A stretch of DNA of 39,541 nucleotides, from contig CAMLSW010000006.1 of assembly GCA_946484195.1 (NCBI GenBank), forward strand, positions 1 through 39,541. Reading direction: 5' to 3'. This document shows positions 21,801-29,888 of the stretch, piece by piece. The notes beneath the pieces are model-generated. The model searched no databases. It saw only the letters and a list, made by a program, of their open reading frames with translations, and was not told where the DNA came from. A program made the translations under genes and the position numbers. Each line of letters starts with the position of its first letter. Position 1 is the stretch's first letter. Source of the DNA: an uncultured Clostridia bacterium. Its GTDB lineage: Bacteria; Bacillota; Clostridia; Christensenellales; UBA1242.

Positions 21801-24800
21801 TCAGCTATTGCAAATATTTATGTGGATGACCTTCCAGCCTTCAGCGTAACTGCAGGCACATATACACTTGCAGGCTTTAGCTATAGCGGTGGAGATATCG
21901 GCGCGCTTTCACTTAAAGAGGTGGTAGATAACCTCTATCCAAATCTTGACGAAGATGTCAGTGTTGACCTTACGGCAAACTGGGCAGGTGTACAGTATGT
22001 TGTCACCTTCAATCCTGCAGGAGGCACGCTCACGGGCGATAGCAATCAAAACGTGACCTATGGAAGGGCCTTTACAAGTCCTCTTCCTCTTGCAACCTTG
22101 CCAGGTCGCAGTGGTGTTTGGACTGATGCAAACGGCGTAACCTATACAGATGGAAGCGTTTTCCACACAATCGGAACACTGATTGGCGGGGTATGGAATG
22201 CAAGTTTAGTTGCCGAATATCAGAACAATACCTACACTCTAACCGTGCAGTTTGACAATAGACTTCAAGTTTTCTATAACGGAAGCCGAATCGCAAGTGG
22301 AGAGACATTTGACATAACCTATGATACAACTAATATCACTTTCGATATAACACCATTACAAGGCTATAGCTATGATATTGACACTGCTAGCCTTAATGGA
22401 AACGTAACAGAAAGCGCAAACTCTGTTTCTGTTTACAACCTCACGGATGATGGTGTTCTCAATATTGTTACAGTGCTTGGCACAAACAGAATGACCATTG
22501 CCGGCTATAATATAGATGGCTACAGCGTGACCATCGATGATGTTGTGCAACCGACAACCTCGGTATACAACGTGCTTACCGAAAGCATCGTTGAAATCAC
22601 CTTCACAGCAAGTTTTGGCTATGAGTTTGATGAGAGCTCTCTAAGCCACACGACGACAAATTCAACTATTGATATCGAGATATCACTAGATAAAAAGACT
22701 ATGATTGTCACTTGGAGCAACTTTACCTCTGACATAACCTTTACGGTTGAGGCAAATCCAACGCTCAACACAGTGACCTATAATGATGTAAGTTCAATCT
22801 TTACAAGTCTTCAGTTTAACGGCGAAAGCGTAGCCCTTAACGGCGGAACGTACGGAGTTTACACTGGAGAAGACCTTGTAATCACGGCGTCACTTAGATA
22901 TGGCTATTGCGATGGCAATGTGAGCGCAAGCATTGAGTCTTTCTTGACAAGTGTACAATGTAACTATCTAAGGGCTGACGGACTTTATCACCTTGATGCA
23001 AGCTTAAATGATATAAACGAAAGCTTTAGTCTAACCTTTACCGCCACCGAGCGAAGCTATAACTTTGTAATAGCTGTTGAGAGTGGTAGTGAGGAGTTTG
23101 GACAAATTACCGTACCACAAAGTCAAACGGTTAAATTTGGACAGAGCCTGCAACTTGGTGTAACCCTATTAAGAGAAGATTATATCTTCTATGGCTGGGA
23201 ATTTGACGGCGATATCATCTCTAGAGAAGAAAACACAAGCATAGAACTTACTTCTTCGCTTAGACAGATGCTTGAAAGCGTAACGCCAGGGCAGAGCATA
23301 ACCATCTATGCAACCTTCATTGATAGAGTGACTAGCATATCCTTCACCGCTGGCAATCACGGACAGATAATCTTCTACCAAGAGGACAGCACTCAAACAA
23401 CAGTCAATGGTGGACGCACTGAAATCGGGCAAGTGAGATATGGCTATGACCTTATCATTGACATATTGCCAGACGAGGGCTACAGACTTGACCAAATTTT
23501 AGTTGACGGACAGCCTACTACAGAAGGCTACGACCAAGAAAACTCTAGATTTACTGTTTATCTTGATGTAGTTGAGAGTATATCAACTATTGAGATAACC
23601 TTCACTGCCGAAGAAATCACTGTAAATGTTCAGACAGTTGTACAGCGCAATTATGAGTTTATCTATGGTGATCCAACGGGGGGATTAATCTATCTTGTAG
23701 ACTATGAAGGTACAAGGCTTGGCGACGAATATTACATCTGCTCAAGCGATAAACTTTACTATGATTATAGTGCAAATTCAGTGACATACGGAACGCTCTA
23801 CTTTACCTTAGAAATAGAGAGCGGTTACAATGCTATTATAAATTCAACGACGCCGGGAGTCATTGTAAGCGAGTACAATGCAAATGGCATTAGAATATGG
23901 GCGGTAAGCGGACTTAGTCAAGGTGCAAACATACAAGCAATATTTATCCCTGTTGAAAATAATATCGAGGTTAGGTTTGTAACTGCCGACACCACAACCG
24001 CACTCAGTGCAGGACGCATCAGCGTTGACACCTCATCAATAGATGTCAGAGCAAGTCAAAACAACACTTATAACACCTTTATCAGCGCAATTACAGGCGC
24101 AACAATCAATATAGATGTCTATTCTATGTTCACCTATGACCTTCTTGCCGACGAGCAAGGAAACCTAAGATACTATGTTGTTTATAGTAACGGGTCGTTT
24201 GATGAGGGAGCAGTTGTGGCAGGACTTGTTGAAGAGAGCGATATCTATTCAAACGGCTTTACAAAGCGTGCAACTCTTGAGATTACAAATGCAAATGCAA
24301 GCGCAACAATCTACATTCTTGTAGAGCCTAGAGTATACAGCCTAAACTTCTATGTGACAGAAAATCTTTCAGTTCGAATCGATAATGCATTAATCTATGG
24401 ACAGGCACTTCCTATGACAAACCTTACAGAAGAACAGCGTGCCCTTGTGTTCTCAACAAGACGTGGCTACACGCTTGGCGGTTATTATACAATGCAACTT
24501 GCAAGAGGCACTCAGTATTTAGACGGTAATGGCAACCTGCTCAAAAATTGGAGTGAGACCGGTTATAGATGGACAGGTTATGGTTATGTGCCAACCGACA
24601 ACTTCGATGAAGACACTCAGACCTTCACCATATACGCCGCTTGGGTATATGATAGGGCGTCTATCAATCTTAATTTCCTGCCAGTTGGTTTCTATTCAAA
24701 CTTTGAAAACTTCAATATCACCGACTTTATAACAAATATTGGAAGCGATTATTGGATGAATCAAACTGACAAGTGGTATGTCGAGGTGCCGGCAGGAGTA

Positions 24801-26345
24801 AACCTTCACTTTGAGGCAATTCCAGTTGAAGGCTATCAGTTTATAAATTTCCTTGTTTCTATTGATAATGGAGAGACAGTGGCGTATAAAAGCGGTTTTG
24901 ACCTTGAGTATAGCGTCGGTTCATATAGCGTCACAGCGGTATATCAGCCAATTCTCACCTTGAGCAGCACCGAGGGCGGAAGCGCTCAAGGCTATCAAAG
25001 TGGAAGTTTGGTAGAAGGCTCCTTCTCGCCTGATATTCCACTTACGCTTAGAGCGACGGCAGAGGAAGGATACAACTTCTTGTACTTCTTAAACACGGCA
25101 ACAAATGAAAGGTATTATGCACAGTTTGATAACGCAAGCGGAAGCTATAGCTATACTTTTGCTGATTTGATATCTACTCCACTTAGCATCAGGGCGGTAT
25201 TTGAAGGCAAACCAATTACCATAAATATTGACTTTACAGATGCCTCGGGCATACATAGAATCCTCAATGTTTACCTTGATGGCAGAGCGGTAAGTTATTC
25301 TGGTCAAATTCTTGCAAATGTTGGACAGAGTCTTGTAATCGTCATTGAAAGAGAGTACGGCTATGCTATCACAGTAAATGGTGGTATCTATAGCGAGAGT
25401 GTAGATAATAACGGCTATTATAGATATACCTTTGCGCTTACTGCAGACGGACTTGTTGAGGACGGCGAAAGCTATGTGCTTGACATCGATATTGGCGCAA
25501 TCCGAGAGAATGTCAACCTCATCTTTGATATGCAGGTTGAAGACGAGGTAAGTGATAATGAAATCTTGCGTGCAGGCGCATTAAGCTTTGTAGACGCAAA
25601 CGGCAAAACATACAATGTCAGCGCTGGCTCTAGCTATCAAATCTTATATGGGCAAAGCGTCAGCCTAAGGGCGTACGTGCTTGCAAACTACCAAATCACC
25701 GACGTTTTACTTGATTATGATGGCGAGCCAGTAAGTTTGATGAGTTATCTTTTGGACAACACGCTTATCATCAATGAGTCCTTCCTAAATCGCTATCAGG
25801 CATATAACCTCAAGATAACAGTTGTCTACTCAAGACTTTTGTGGACCGATGAAGAAGTTTTATCGGGATATATTGAAGGCACAAGCAGACTTCTTGGCAG
25901 TGGAACATCAAACAATCCTTATTATATAAGAAGTGCACAAGAACTTGCCTTTGTTGCATATGCTGTCAACAATGGACTAACTAATAGTGATGACATCCTC
26001 TATAGTGAGGCGTACTATCAGATAGTTGCCGACATCAGCCTTAGTGGAAGGTTCTGGGAGCCTATCGGTGTTCCAGACAGTCCTTTCAATGGCACGATGG
26101 ACCTTGGCGAATATGTAATATCGGGCTTGAGTCTCTACAGAAGTTATCCAGCGCCAGAGCTATCTCATAGTGGCTTATTCTGGTGTCTTGGCGATAATGC
26201 AAGGATAATTAAAGATACAAACACCTTGACGATTGTGCTTTGGATAATTTTCGCTCTCATTATACTTGCGATTATCATAGCAATCATCGTCTACTTCTAT
26301 AGAAGATACAAGAGAAGAAAGATGAACGATATAGCAAATAACTAA
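12813..26345 (+). CDS. Giant (4510 aa) secreted, membrane-anchored surface protein with InlB/Listeria-Bacteroides-type and MBG-like beta repeats
   Basis: N-terminal signal/TM segment; repeated YNGG...GY.F.GW/AxW-type units (LNYDGGNAQKG, VTFNPAGGTLTGDS, FNYNGGHNASG); MBG-like YNGEAL/TVTKRTITL segments; C-terminal TM (IIFALIILAIIIAIIVYFY) plus RRYKRRK. Confidence 0.93.
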   Translation: MLRKCLKGFYCVALLLLAIGLILFVPGVKRSQLAQAETMSTGDDSLSQLSGDAWMDADVITQVTSDDIMFINGNISPEGDYYYIKTALGLASVAHHVNNGDRDYLSGVFLLGNDIDLQGAIWTPIGTAEHPFSGVFDGNGHKISNVVVQSVGVPSGSGQGLFGNINNAIISDLILDGTYSISEPTGGTLVGVATNSMIVSVHDNALDDVGGNSSMQQIYTIGSNSSNVQVFLSTATLVRNLYSYDPVTSDVVFQYYVTDLGTLGKVDSQANINFAGYAVYYLAVNNTPTGEPTYKYVNNELTNYFIVLVDSDFDDFSGSLTLQNSVYKANTYPSGYMSLMMRKNAIYFTHKPKLREQLSPTDTEVPYVIARGYKVTIETPSVDDCYCEINLAEAYETTINFNYNYGNRIYRAVGYYYDYALDDIFGGNAYLTDRLGFTLKSISTQSKGDISQSPSFYYNYPSYPSDTVNFEWAPLNDRAFDFYFLVDSESYANGSLTYADVSSAIGGVSVNKGSLDTNLVATNGRYTVKGLTSDDNNLSNEVTLTFTIDAGYEIAVVGENGVQESLVINEDDINNGFDGNSNYVYSKTSGIYLNFTNFTGEGSSYNSANANNDSYCQVSASGSVRNTSGSGVVSSREERTYSVTISNIAGTTGNVYIVVKRAAQEINVVTSVYAFEDADLDSFAYIYGGVEYRENSFYIKGGIGQTVEITLRIDDDVNYFVLSSNTGTSSLTATQVPVDGGRQMTVNGRTYYSYVTFRITINNLEEGMTFNVGIGGLRSYFKFEVQDGEGNILTPSDVDNSTKGISAVVNDIDGVGLNGTGLLEVRGIEGVLADYVGIVTNGYYTPTHITINHNGQGNVITNAVLEFNEMTGRYEWGATSPAQNVFNQIYQGGQDVDFIITITVAQTEYKLGWENFTFNISNGESVTRYTGRDNLDFLDDLFSLSFTSNAFVPGQSGRVTLTLTDLGLALLYGDTDSFNASSINGFDDTVNDGYLATTIDSVDVTNVNTGVWAFDFTSGTFDFDFNFDFTYKEVTINANGLVLNGSYAPIDVTEDLFIGNSGSFRYNYTISDGQGQVSLANAGFGGIQIHTQYYNLGWYLKNGEVVTIANGNYNDIVTNANLLSAYQDFSRTSNASNFAVNVQAIVSPRTVTLNYDGGNAQKGQLIEVDLTSDTITYSNGVTLKQAYRNKGYTFANYSYTIGTTNFTANAGANFVITGLNFANLFGSGSLLQTWTSFVDESALATSSATNLTLVSNWNVIKYNLIIDGTTVQSALEIGDEIRFIANDPSLKNGQGVYHIFREGIEVASYNGGVLGGYTAGGFELSLEGRLSANIDGDYASILFDGNNFDTLIGTNYDTLRSITASTLRAASSYKVYIESSQYFDVTVSGSGSNFGQDENGVYVVVTYNALPSVLDKNSEDFLFNTSSITGKNITITRVGYNFEGDFYNFDPTEIFDNLTDITISPIFTKSNVSAGEATIAFSDDSTGANFFLLNSHDITIGSLIDFANLEDDSDDITISLTEDVIMLSNGDQVSGYGFALVKDGQTTYYEGNTFNINNIYEDGLYSIYFYIDLIDTLHNSSENYSYRLGSSSLTFTMNKNAFGFDSNFVSAYNGTSEFVPTLSSEGYSNVNDYGNVYLVYGFDGEASEEERVTFNTDDFFRSYVLSGGDYNVGEDKDLILTIDSGYFTQVTNIGGVAVNSSTNFANLISGVVVNGSDYTYTLEDGATIVRARFIISFGNTSTYYFDGVTLIVYTHDGNNRTFQIGREYFSYNLSRIVYTGDAVDSDTTFTGANRGVFAVEGLTIDGQAYDGNKDSSFEYVLDGQFRLLSSASAIKNYYSTRYLTATNGVLNDALLQDYSGLVDGLYLTGVYVDGGEVIVTGSQFTYDIDDNVIFSVVNNDTENLQIFVNREMLTSHTLSYSVAVSLTNERLSHLTLLTFGTSPNGRDYDEMLSSDFSDPGSNADPYQVFTMATDSQDSNLYAILTDVRKLSFNYNGGHNASGQSSEIIYLSYSSAGGEYILDNPSYDYSGLTFNGYFYSANGLTAEQSGEDAYRFVSLDGGSQVELIALWELTGVDYSLVSDSLDLKASLSSQEIEATSFVSPKALTGGSYNFTLTKKDDPSVSFSSSDSFTFADSTGRVPTSLGGEYILTITLTFTNAYQAGQTISQDVDVTINIEESTIGIVGQNVLTFNNADRKSDITLQIRLNGTPSPQMTLTSLLQTGLASYGVDVTISPNNEIRNAGQYTVSLSINSAYAEFFEIENGFGQMQVTINKFDLTLADYASQIEVYKFFGQSDPNPIRDTITISLVNTDSVELNFTRQAGESIGNHLLLTATLTDPTDINNYNLITDGFVAYFVIRVPDNGLFVRLDGNLTYTYNGEALTSLSTRYNSDTQKFEVYGFEGSEQVSQSFSLYYLSDGEEIEVPISERETYARYITFNSSSAGKNVGTYEFSVSLSSEGQSAGWSEANIDTNSIAQDYNTITVTKRTITLNAISKTFDQSNAFTFSMFAQNSGVSADILNYVEGDNIIINGVADSELAGRRDIEEIALDSLSDANYILELASGLQILILPSIETVDVVTNITSIEYGSLRQDDVLTIILTEFPLVFNGGDINSSYLNVAGYQFVSPSFSTGGYLEVGSNAITITLTSINYTFGGDVLDEGQVYQTTVTISFEVTKLDITINNSEVQITKEYDSTSEIGEDNLNQVVNGQTSPYLSDGLLSGDVIRIIGGQYYDSTVGNNKKIISLVFDSTLDDSNNYTITYPVLVGSITNHIITFNVNATTEHIDLVTDGAFVEDGLSPLVQETFFTFEYPNVLTGLELLSQMELPTRTGYTASGWAYMEDGEYIPITVDNIQTLIREVALDEANIDETITIYVIWQIDNYQITVLGEGVESYEVTGQYYNNLSESARYFSDIEINFTISKGYKIARYEVNGRYSRAVLDDVGGSNGSAQVYGVGSDLEITAFTSEIEVTFDIDTNIPDYTSRTDSNRTYFTYDYSAIANIYVDDLPAFSVTAGTYTLAGFSYSGGDIGALSLKEVVDNLYPNLDEDVSVDLTANWAGVQYVVTFNPAGGTLTGDSNQNVTYGRAFTSPLPLATLPGRSGVWTDANGVTYTDGSVFHTIGTLIGGVWNASLVAEYQNNTYTLTVQFDNRLQVFYNGSRIASGETFDITYDTTNITFDITPLQGYSYDIDTASLNGNVTESANSVSVYNLTDDGVLNIVTVLGTNRMTIAGYNIDGYSVTIDDVVQPTTSVYNVLTESIVEITFTASFGYEFDESSLSHTTTNSTIDIEISLDKKTMIVTWSNFTSDITFTVEANPTLNTVTYNDVSSIFTSLQFNGESVALNGGTYGVYTGEDLVITASLRYGYCDGNVSASIESFLTSVQCNYLRADGLYHLDASLNDINESFSLTFTATERSYNFVIAVESGSEEFGQITVPQSQTVKFGQSLQLGVTLLREDYIFYGWEFDGDIISREENTSIELTSSLRQMLESVTPGQSITIYATFIDRVTSISFTAGNHGQIIFYQEDSTQTTVNGGRTEIGQVRYGYDLIIDILPDEGYRLDQILVDGQPTTEGYDQENSRFTVYLDVVESISTIEITFTAEEITVNVQTVVQRNYEFIYGDPTGGLIYLVDYEGTRLGDEYYICSSDKLYYDYSANSVTYGTLYFTLEIESGYNAIINSTTPGVIVSEYNANGIRIWAVSGLSQGANIQAIFIPVENNIEVRFVTADTTTALSAGRISVDTSSIDVRASQNNTYNTFISAITGATINIDVYSMFTYDLLADEQGNLRYYVVYSNGSFDEGAVVAGLVEESDIYSNGFTKRATLEITNANASATIYILVEPRVYSLNFYVTENLSVRIDNALIYGQALPMTNLTEEQRALVFSTRRGYTLGGYYTMQLARGTQYLDGNGNLLKNWSETGYRWTGYGYVPTDNFDEDTQTFTIYAAWVYDRASINLNFLPVGFYSNFENFNITDFITNIGSDYWMNQTDKWYVEVPAGVNLHFEAIPVEGYQFINFLVSIDNGETVAYKSGFDLEYSVGSYSVTAVYQPILTLSSTEGGSAQGYQSGSLVEGSFSPDIPLTLRATAEEGYNFLYFLNTATNERYYAQFDNASGSYSYTFADLISTPLSIRAVFEGKPITINIDFTDASGIHRILNVYLDGRAVSYSGQILANVGQSLVIVIEREYGYAITVNGGIYSESVDNNGYYRYTFALTADGLVEDGESYVLDIDIGAIRENVNLIFDMQVEDEVSDNEILRAGALSFVDANGKTYNVSAGSSYQILYGQSVSLRAYVLANYQITDVLLDYDGEPVSLMSYLLDNTLIINESFLNRYQAYNLKITVVYSRLLWTDEEVLSGYIEGTSRLLGSGTSNNPYYIRSAQELAFVAYAVNNGLTNSDDILYSEAYYQIVADISLSGRFWEPIGVPDSPFNGTMDLGEYVISGLSLYRSYPAPELSHSGLFWCLGDNARIIKDTNTLTIVLWIIFALIILAIIIAIIVYFYRRYKRRKMNDIANN

Positions 26346-26356
26346 GGTTTAAAATA

Positions 26357-26387
26357 AAAAACTCTATGGTAATCCATAGAGTTTTTT
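26357..26387 (+). terminator. Terminator of giant CDS
   Basis: ACTCTATGG-taat-CCATAGAGTTTTTT. Confidence 0.9.
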
Positions 26388-26589
26388 GGTGCAAAACATA
26401 CAAGCATTTATAAAAACTTTGATGAGTAAAAATTGTTGTTTTAATAATAATATTAATCAAAAATTTTTTGAGTATTTTCAACAAGAAAAACAACATTTAA
26501 TTAATTTTGATGTAAATAATGGCAAAATTTTATATTTTCTGTTTAAAAATATATTTAGATGTTAAAAATCAACGGAAATAGAGAGGAGT

Positions 26590-26626
26590 TTTGACAAATC
26601 TCTTCTTTATATTTTTGACTTCGACA
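26590..26626. promoter_or_regulatory. Putative Spo0A (0A) boxes upstream of spo0A
   Basis: TTCGACA at 26620-26626 (reverse complement TGTCGAA core) and TTTGACAAA near 26590 (one mismatch to TTTGTCGAA on the reverse strand). Confidence 0.4.
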
Positions 26627-26789
26627 GATAGCGGGGAATTTAAAGGTTTTTTATCATTTTTATATCCGCTTGCTTGCAAGAGGACGAAAAATCAACAAAA
26701 CTCAACATTTTCCGTCATTTTTCAACACTGTGAACGCTTTTATTTGTGACTAAAAAGTGCTATCTTTAGAATTAGTAAAAGGAGACAAA

Positions 26790-27533
26790 ATGGAAAACAA
26801 AGAAAATATAAGATTGTACATTGCAGATGAAATAAGAGATAATGAGGTGTATAACTATTTTAAAAACAAAGAGGGCTACCAAGTGGTAGGCACCGGCACT
26901 GCTGGTTTGCAGGTGGTAAAGGATGTCAAGGTGATGCGTCCAGACTTTCTTATCTGCGAGGTTATGCTGTCTGAGATAGATGGCTTTAAGGTTTTTGAAA
27001 CGCTAAAAGAGGAGATGGGAAGTGAGTGCCCTAAGGTAATTTTTGTAAGCTCGCTCTCGCACTCGGGCTTTGTATCAAAGGCGATGAAAGAGGGGGCAAG
27101 TTACTTTATGTTTAAACCGATTATGCCTGAAAACCTAGAGGAGAGATTGCAGGACCTACTTAGCCCAAACCTTATTGTCGACCCAAGCAAAGTGTTAGAC
27201 GAGAGGATAGCAAGTATATTTATCAGCATTGGCATACCTGCCCATATCAAGGGCTATCAATTTTTAAGAGAGGCGGTTAAGCTTGCCGTTCAGGAGCCTA
27301 ACATAATAAGTCAAATCACCAAGAAGCTCTATCCAACGATAGCTGAAAAGTTTGAGACAAGTTCCTCTAAAGTAGAGCGCGGTATGCGTCACGCAATTGA
27401 AGTGGCTTGGAATAGAGGCAAGATTGAAAACATCAACAACATATTTGGCTTTAAAGTTTATGGCAACAACGAAAAACCTACAAACAGCGAACTTATTGCC
27501 CTGATTGCCGACAAAATGATTATGGACGGCTAA
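26790..27533 (+). CDS. spo0A: Sporulation transcription factor Spo0A
   Basis: REC domain plus Spo0A C-terminal domain (GIPAHIKGYQFLREAV...LYPTIAEKFETSSSKVERGMRHAIEVAWNRG); RBS AAAGGAG favours ATG at 26790 over the tracked start 26757. Confidence 0.95.
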   Translation: MENKENIRLYIADEIRDNEVYNYFKNKEGYQVVGTGTAGLQVVKDVKVMRPDFLICEVMLSEIDGFKVFETLKEEMGSECPKVIFVSSLSHSGFVSKAMKEGASYFMFKPIMPENLEERLQDLLSPNLIVDPSKVLDERIASIFISIGIPAHIKGYQFLREAVKLAVQEPNIISQITKKLYPTIAEKFETSSSKVERGMRHAIEVAWNRGKIENINNIFGFKVYGNNEKPTNSELIALIADKMIMDG

Positions 27534-27601
27534 AAAGTTTTTAGTTATAATAAAAATGCTTTTTACTTGACAAAATCATAAAAAAGTTCAATAATAAATT
27601 T

Positions 27602-28195
27602 ATGAAAGTATTTTTACAAGTTTTTGCAATTTTACTAAGCACTCTGTCCTTCACGCCTTCACAGTCGGTGAGGGTGATTGCCTCGTATTGTTATCTTTAT
27701 AGCGAGCCGTCATTTGAAAGCGAAGTGGTTTTAGATGATGGCAAGCCATATATGGCAAACCTTGGCGACACTCTCACGATTGTCAGTGATAGTGACGGCG
27801 ATTTTGCGCTCGTCTCTGTTCCTGACACCGATATTTCGGGCTATATATATAAATATTACATCACGGCAAACAGTTCGCAAATCGTCTATCCTGTCTTTAA
27901 TGGAAAGATAAGGCGGGAGAGCGTTTTATACGACATCGACAAACAGCCAACATCGTACACTTTGCAAAGCGGGCAAGAGGTCTATATCTATAGTGGCTTT
28001 GATGACGACCAAGAATACACCGCAGTGCAGGTGGTTTTAGAGGATGGCTCGCTTTATAACGGCTATATATTGACCGCTGACCTCGCTCCAGAAGGCATAA
28101 GTCCTCTTTTGATTGCGGGTATAGCCATAATAGTGGCAGCGGTTACAGTGATTTTGTCCCTTGTTTTAATAAAAAAGGTAAAAAAGCAAAAATAG
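27602..28195 (+). CDS. SH3-like secreted/membrane-anchored protein
   Basis: Signal peptide, bacterial SH3-like region (VIASYCYLYSEPSFESEVV), C-terminal TM and KKVKKQK tail. Confidence 0.7.
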   Translation: MKVFLQVFAILLSTLSFTPSQSVRVIASYCYLYSEPSFESEVVLDDGKPYMANLGDTLTIVSDSDGDFALVSVPDTDISGYIYKYYITANSSQIVYPVFNGKIRRESVLYDIDKQPTSYTLQSGQEVYIYSGFDDDQEYTAVQVVLEDGSLYNGYILTADLAPEGISPLLIAGIAIIVAAVTVILSLVLIKKVKKQK

Positions 28196-28257
28196 TTGGC
28201 AGTAACTATTGCAATTCGCGATATCTCTGAGGTAAAATCTTGCCAAAGGAGATAAAT

Positions 28258-29700
28258 ATGATAAGTTTAAACGACAATATAGAAAAATTAAAGAAGGAGC
28301 TTTGGCATCTTAACAACGTCAAACTTCCCAAGCTTCAACAGCTCATTGAGGAAAGTGGCATAGGCGATCTGACAAACATCAATGATGCACTTTCACAGTG
28401 TCAAACAGACATCGGCACGATTGAAGACAATATCACCACTCTTCAGAGCAGTGTTTCGTCAAACGGGCAGTCAATCACCTCATTACAAAACACCTTAAAC
28501 ACCGCAGTTGACGATATAGACACGATAGACGGCGTCACAAAAGGGCTTGAAAGTGACGTAACCTCTCTTCAAAGTAGCGTAACAAGTATTAATAGCACGC
28601 TGAACTCTCTTGACGGCGATATCACCTCGATAGAAGGCGACATTAACACAATAAATTCAAGCATAGACGAAGTGGCGCTTAGCATTGAAAGTATCAACAA
28701 CAACCTCGACTTTGTGCTTGGCAGGCTTGAAACACATAACTCGTCGATTATAAACACAAATCAAGCGGTTTATGCATTAGGCACCAAATCTAACACTCTT
28801 GAGGACAATATTGAAACGCTTACATCAACGGTCGATGGCATAAGCACTACGGTAAATAGCTTAAACACCACGGTAAGTGCCTTAAGTACAACGGTTGATG
28901 GTTTAAGCACTTCAGTTAACACGATAAACTCCACACTAAATGAGCTTGACGGCATCGATGAAACGGTTGAGCAGCTTAGCACAAACTTAACAAGTCTAAG
29001 CGGAAATGTGACAAACCTGACTTCAACTGTCAATTCCCACGCCACATCTATAAGTACCCTGACCTCAAATCAAAATGAATTGATAGCCGACTTTTATCCG
29101 CTTGAGACCGAACACGACCAGCTTATGACCAATTTTGAAACGCTATCAACAAATCATAATACTTTAGCGTCAACGGTGTCCACCTTGTCTGCAAAACACA
29201 CCGAATATGATAGCTCGATATCAGAAATCGAAAGCGATATCACAAGTTTGACAACGCGCGTAACGACCTTAGAAAACACCGTCGATGACCTGCCGGGTGG
29301 CTCAACAGGCGGAAGTCAAACTGTGACGGTCTACGATAGGTCGAGTGACGACGCAAATATAAACAAAAACTTGCCAAACGGTTTGGTTATAGGCAAAACA
29401 CTGTCTATTGACCTAACGGCATACAACGCAATCACCTTATTTTACAACCTCGACGGCACAGGCGCGCAGGCGACTTTTAGGATTGACCAAAGCAGAGAGA
29501 CTGTAGATTTTTCTGTCTATGCCGGCAATAACGGCTTTTTGACACATTATACAACAAAGTTGACGGTGGCTAAAAGCAGGAGAATAATATCTACAAGCTT
29601 CGTAGCAGAGATTGTTGTCAATAGCGATGGCACGGTGACACAAACTTTAAAGTCTCAAGACGCAAACTTCTATATTTATAGAATTGATGGAATAAAGTAA
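28258..29700 (+). CDS. Coiled-coil fibre-like protein with C-terminal globular domain
   Basis: Long heptad array (LxxxVxxLxSxVxSIxSTLNSL), Gly-rich hinge GGSTGGSQ, beta-rich C-terminus; RBS AAAGGAG before ATG at 28258. Confidence 0.75.
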   Translation: MISLNDNIEKLKKELWHLNNVKLPKLQQLIEESGIGDLTNINDALSQCQTDIGTIEDNITTLQSSVSSNGQSITSLQNTLNTAVDDIDTIDGVTKGLESDVTSLQSSVTSINSTLNSLDGDITSIEGDINTINSSIDEVALSIESINNNLDFVLGRLETHNSSIINTNQAVYALGTKSNTLEDNIETLTSTVDGISTTVNSLNTTVSALSTTVDGLSTSVNTINSTLNELDGIDETVEQLSTNLTSLSGNVTNLTSTVNSHATSISTLTSNQNELIADFYPLETEHDQLMTNFETLSTNHNTLASTVSTLSAKHTEYDSSISEIESDITSLTTRVTTLENTVDDLPGGSTGGSQTVTVYDRSSDDANINKNLPNGLVIGKTLSIDLTAYNAITLFYNLDGTGAQATFRIDQSRETVDFSVYAGNNGFLTHYTTKLTVAKSRRIISTSFVAEIVVNSDGTVTQTLKSQDANFYIYRIDGIK

Positions 29701-29888
29701 AAATGCAAAAATTTAAAAATGTTATTTAAAAACTTTTTTCTAAAAAATAAAACTGTCTTAAAAATAGTAAAATCATTTTTCCAAAAACAAAGCTATCTTA
29801 ATAAATATAGTTCATCAACTTAAAACGATAATAAAAACATAATTAAATCAATTTTCTTAATTACAAAGTTATTTTAAAATATAAAAAG

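Noticed and set aside
13000-26345. Antisense and alternate-frame ORFs (15306-25307, both strands) inside the giant gene
   Set aside because: They are short, lack recognisable motifs or RBS, and are explained by the long single-frame coding sequence.
26220-26345. LPXTG sortase signal at the end of the giant protein
   Set aside because: No LPXTG-like motif precedes the C-terminal hydrophobic segment.
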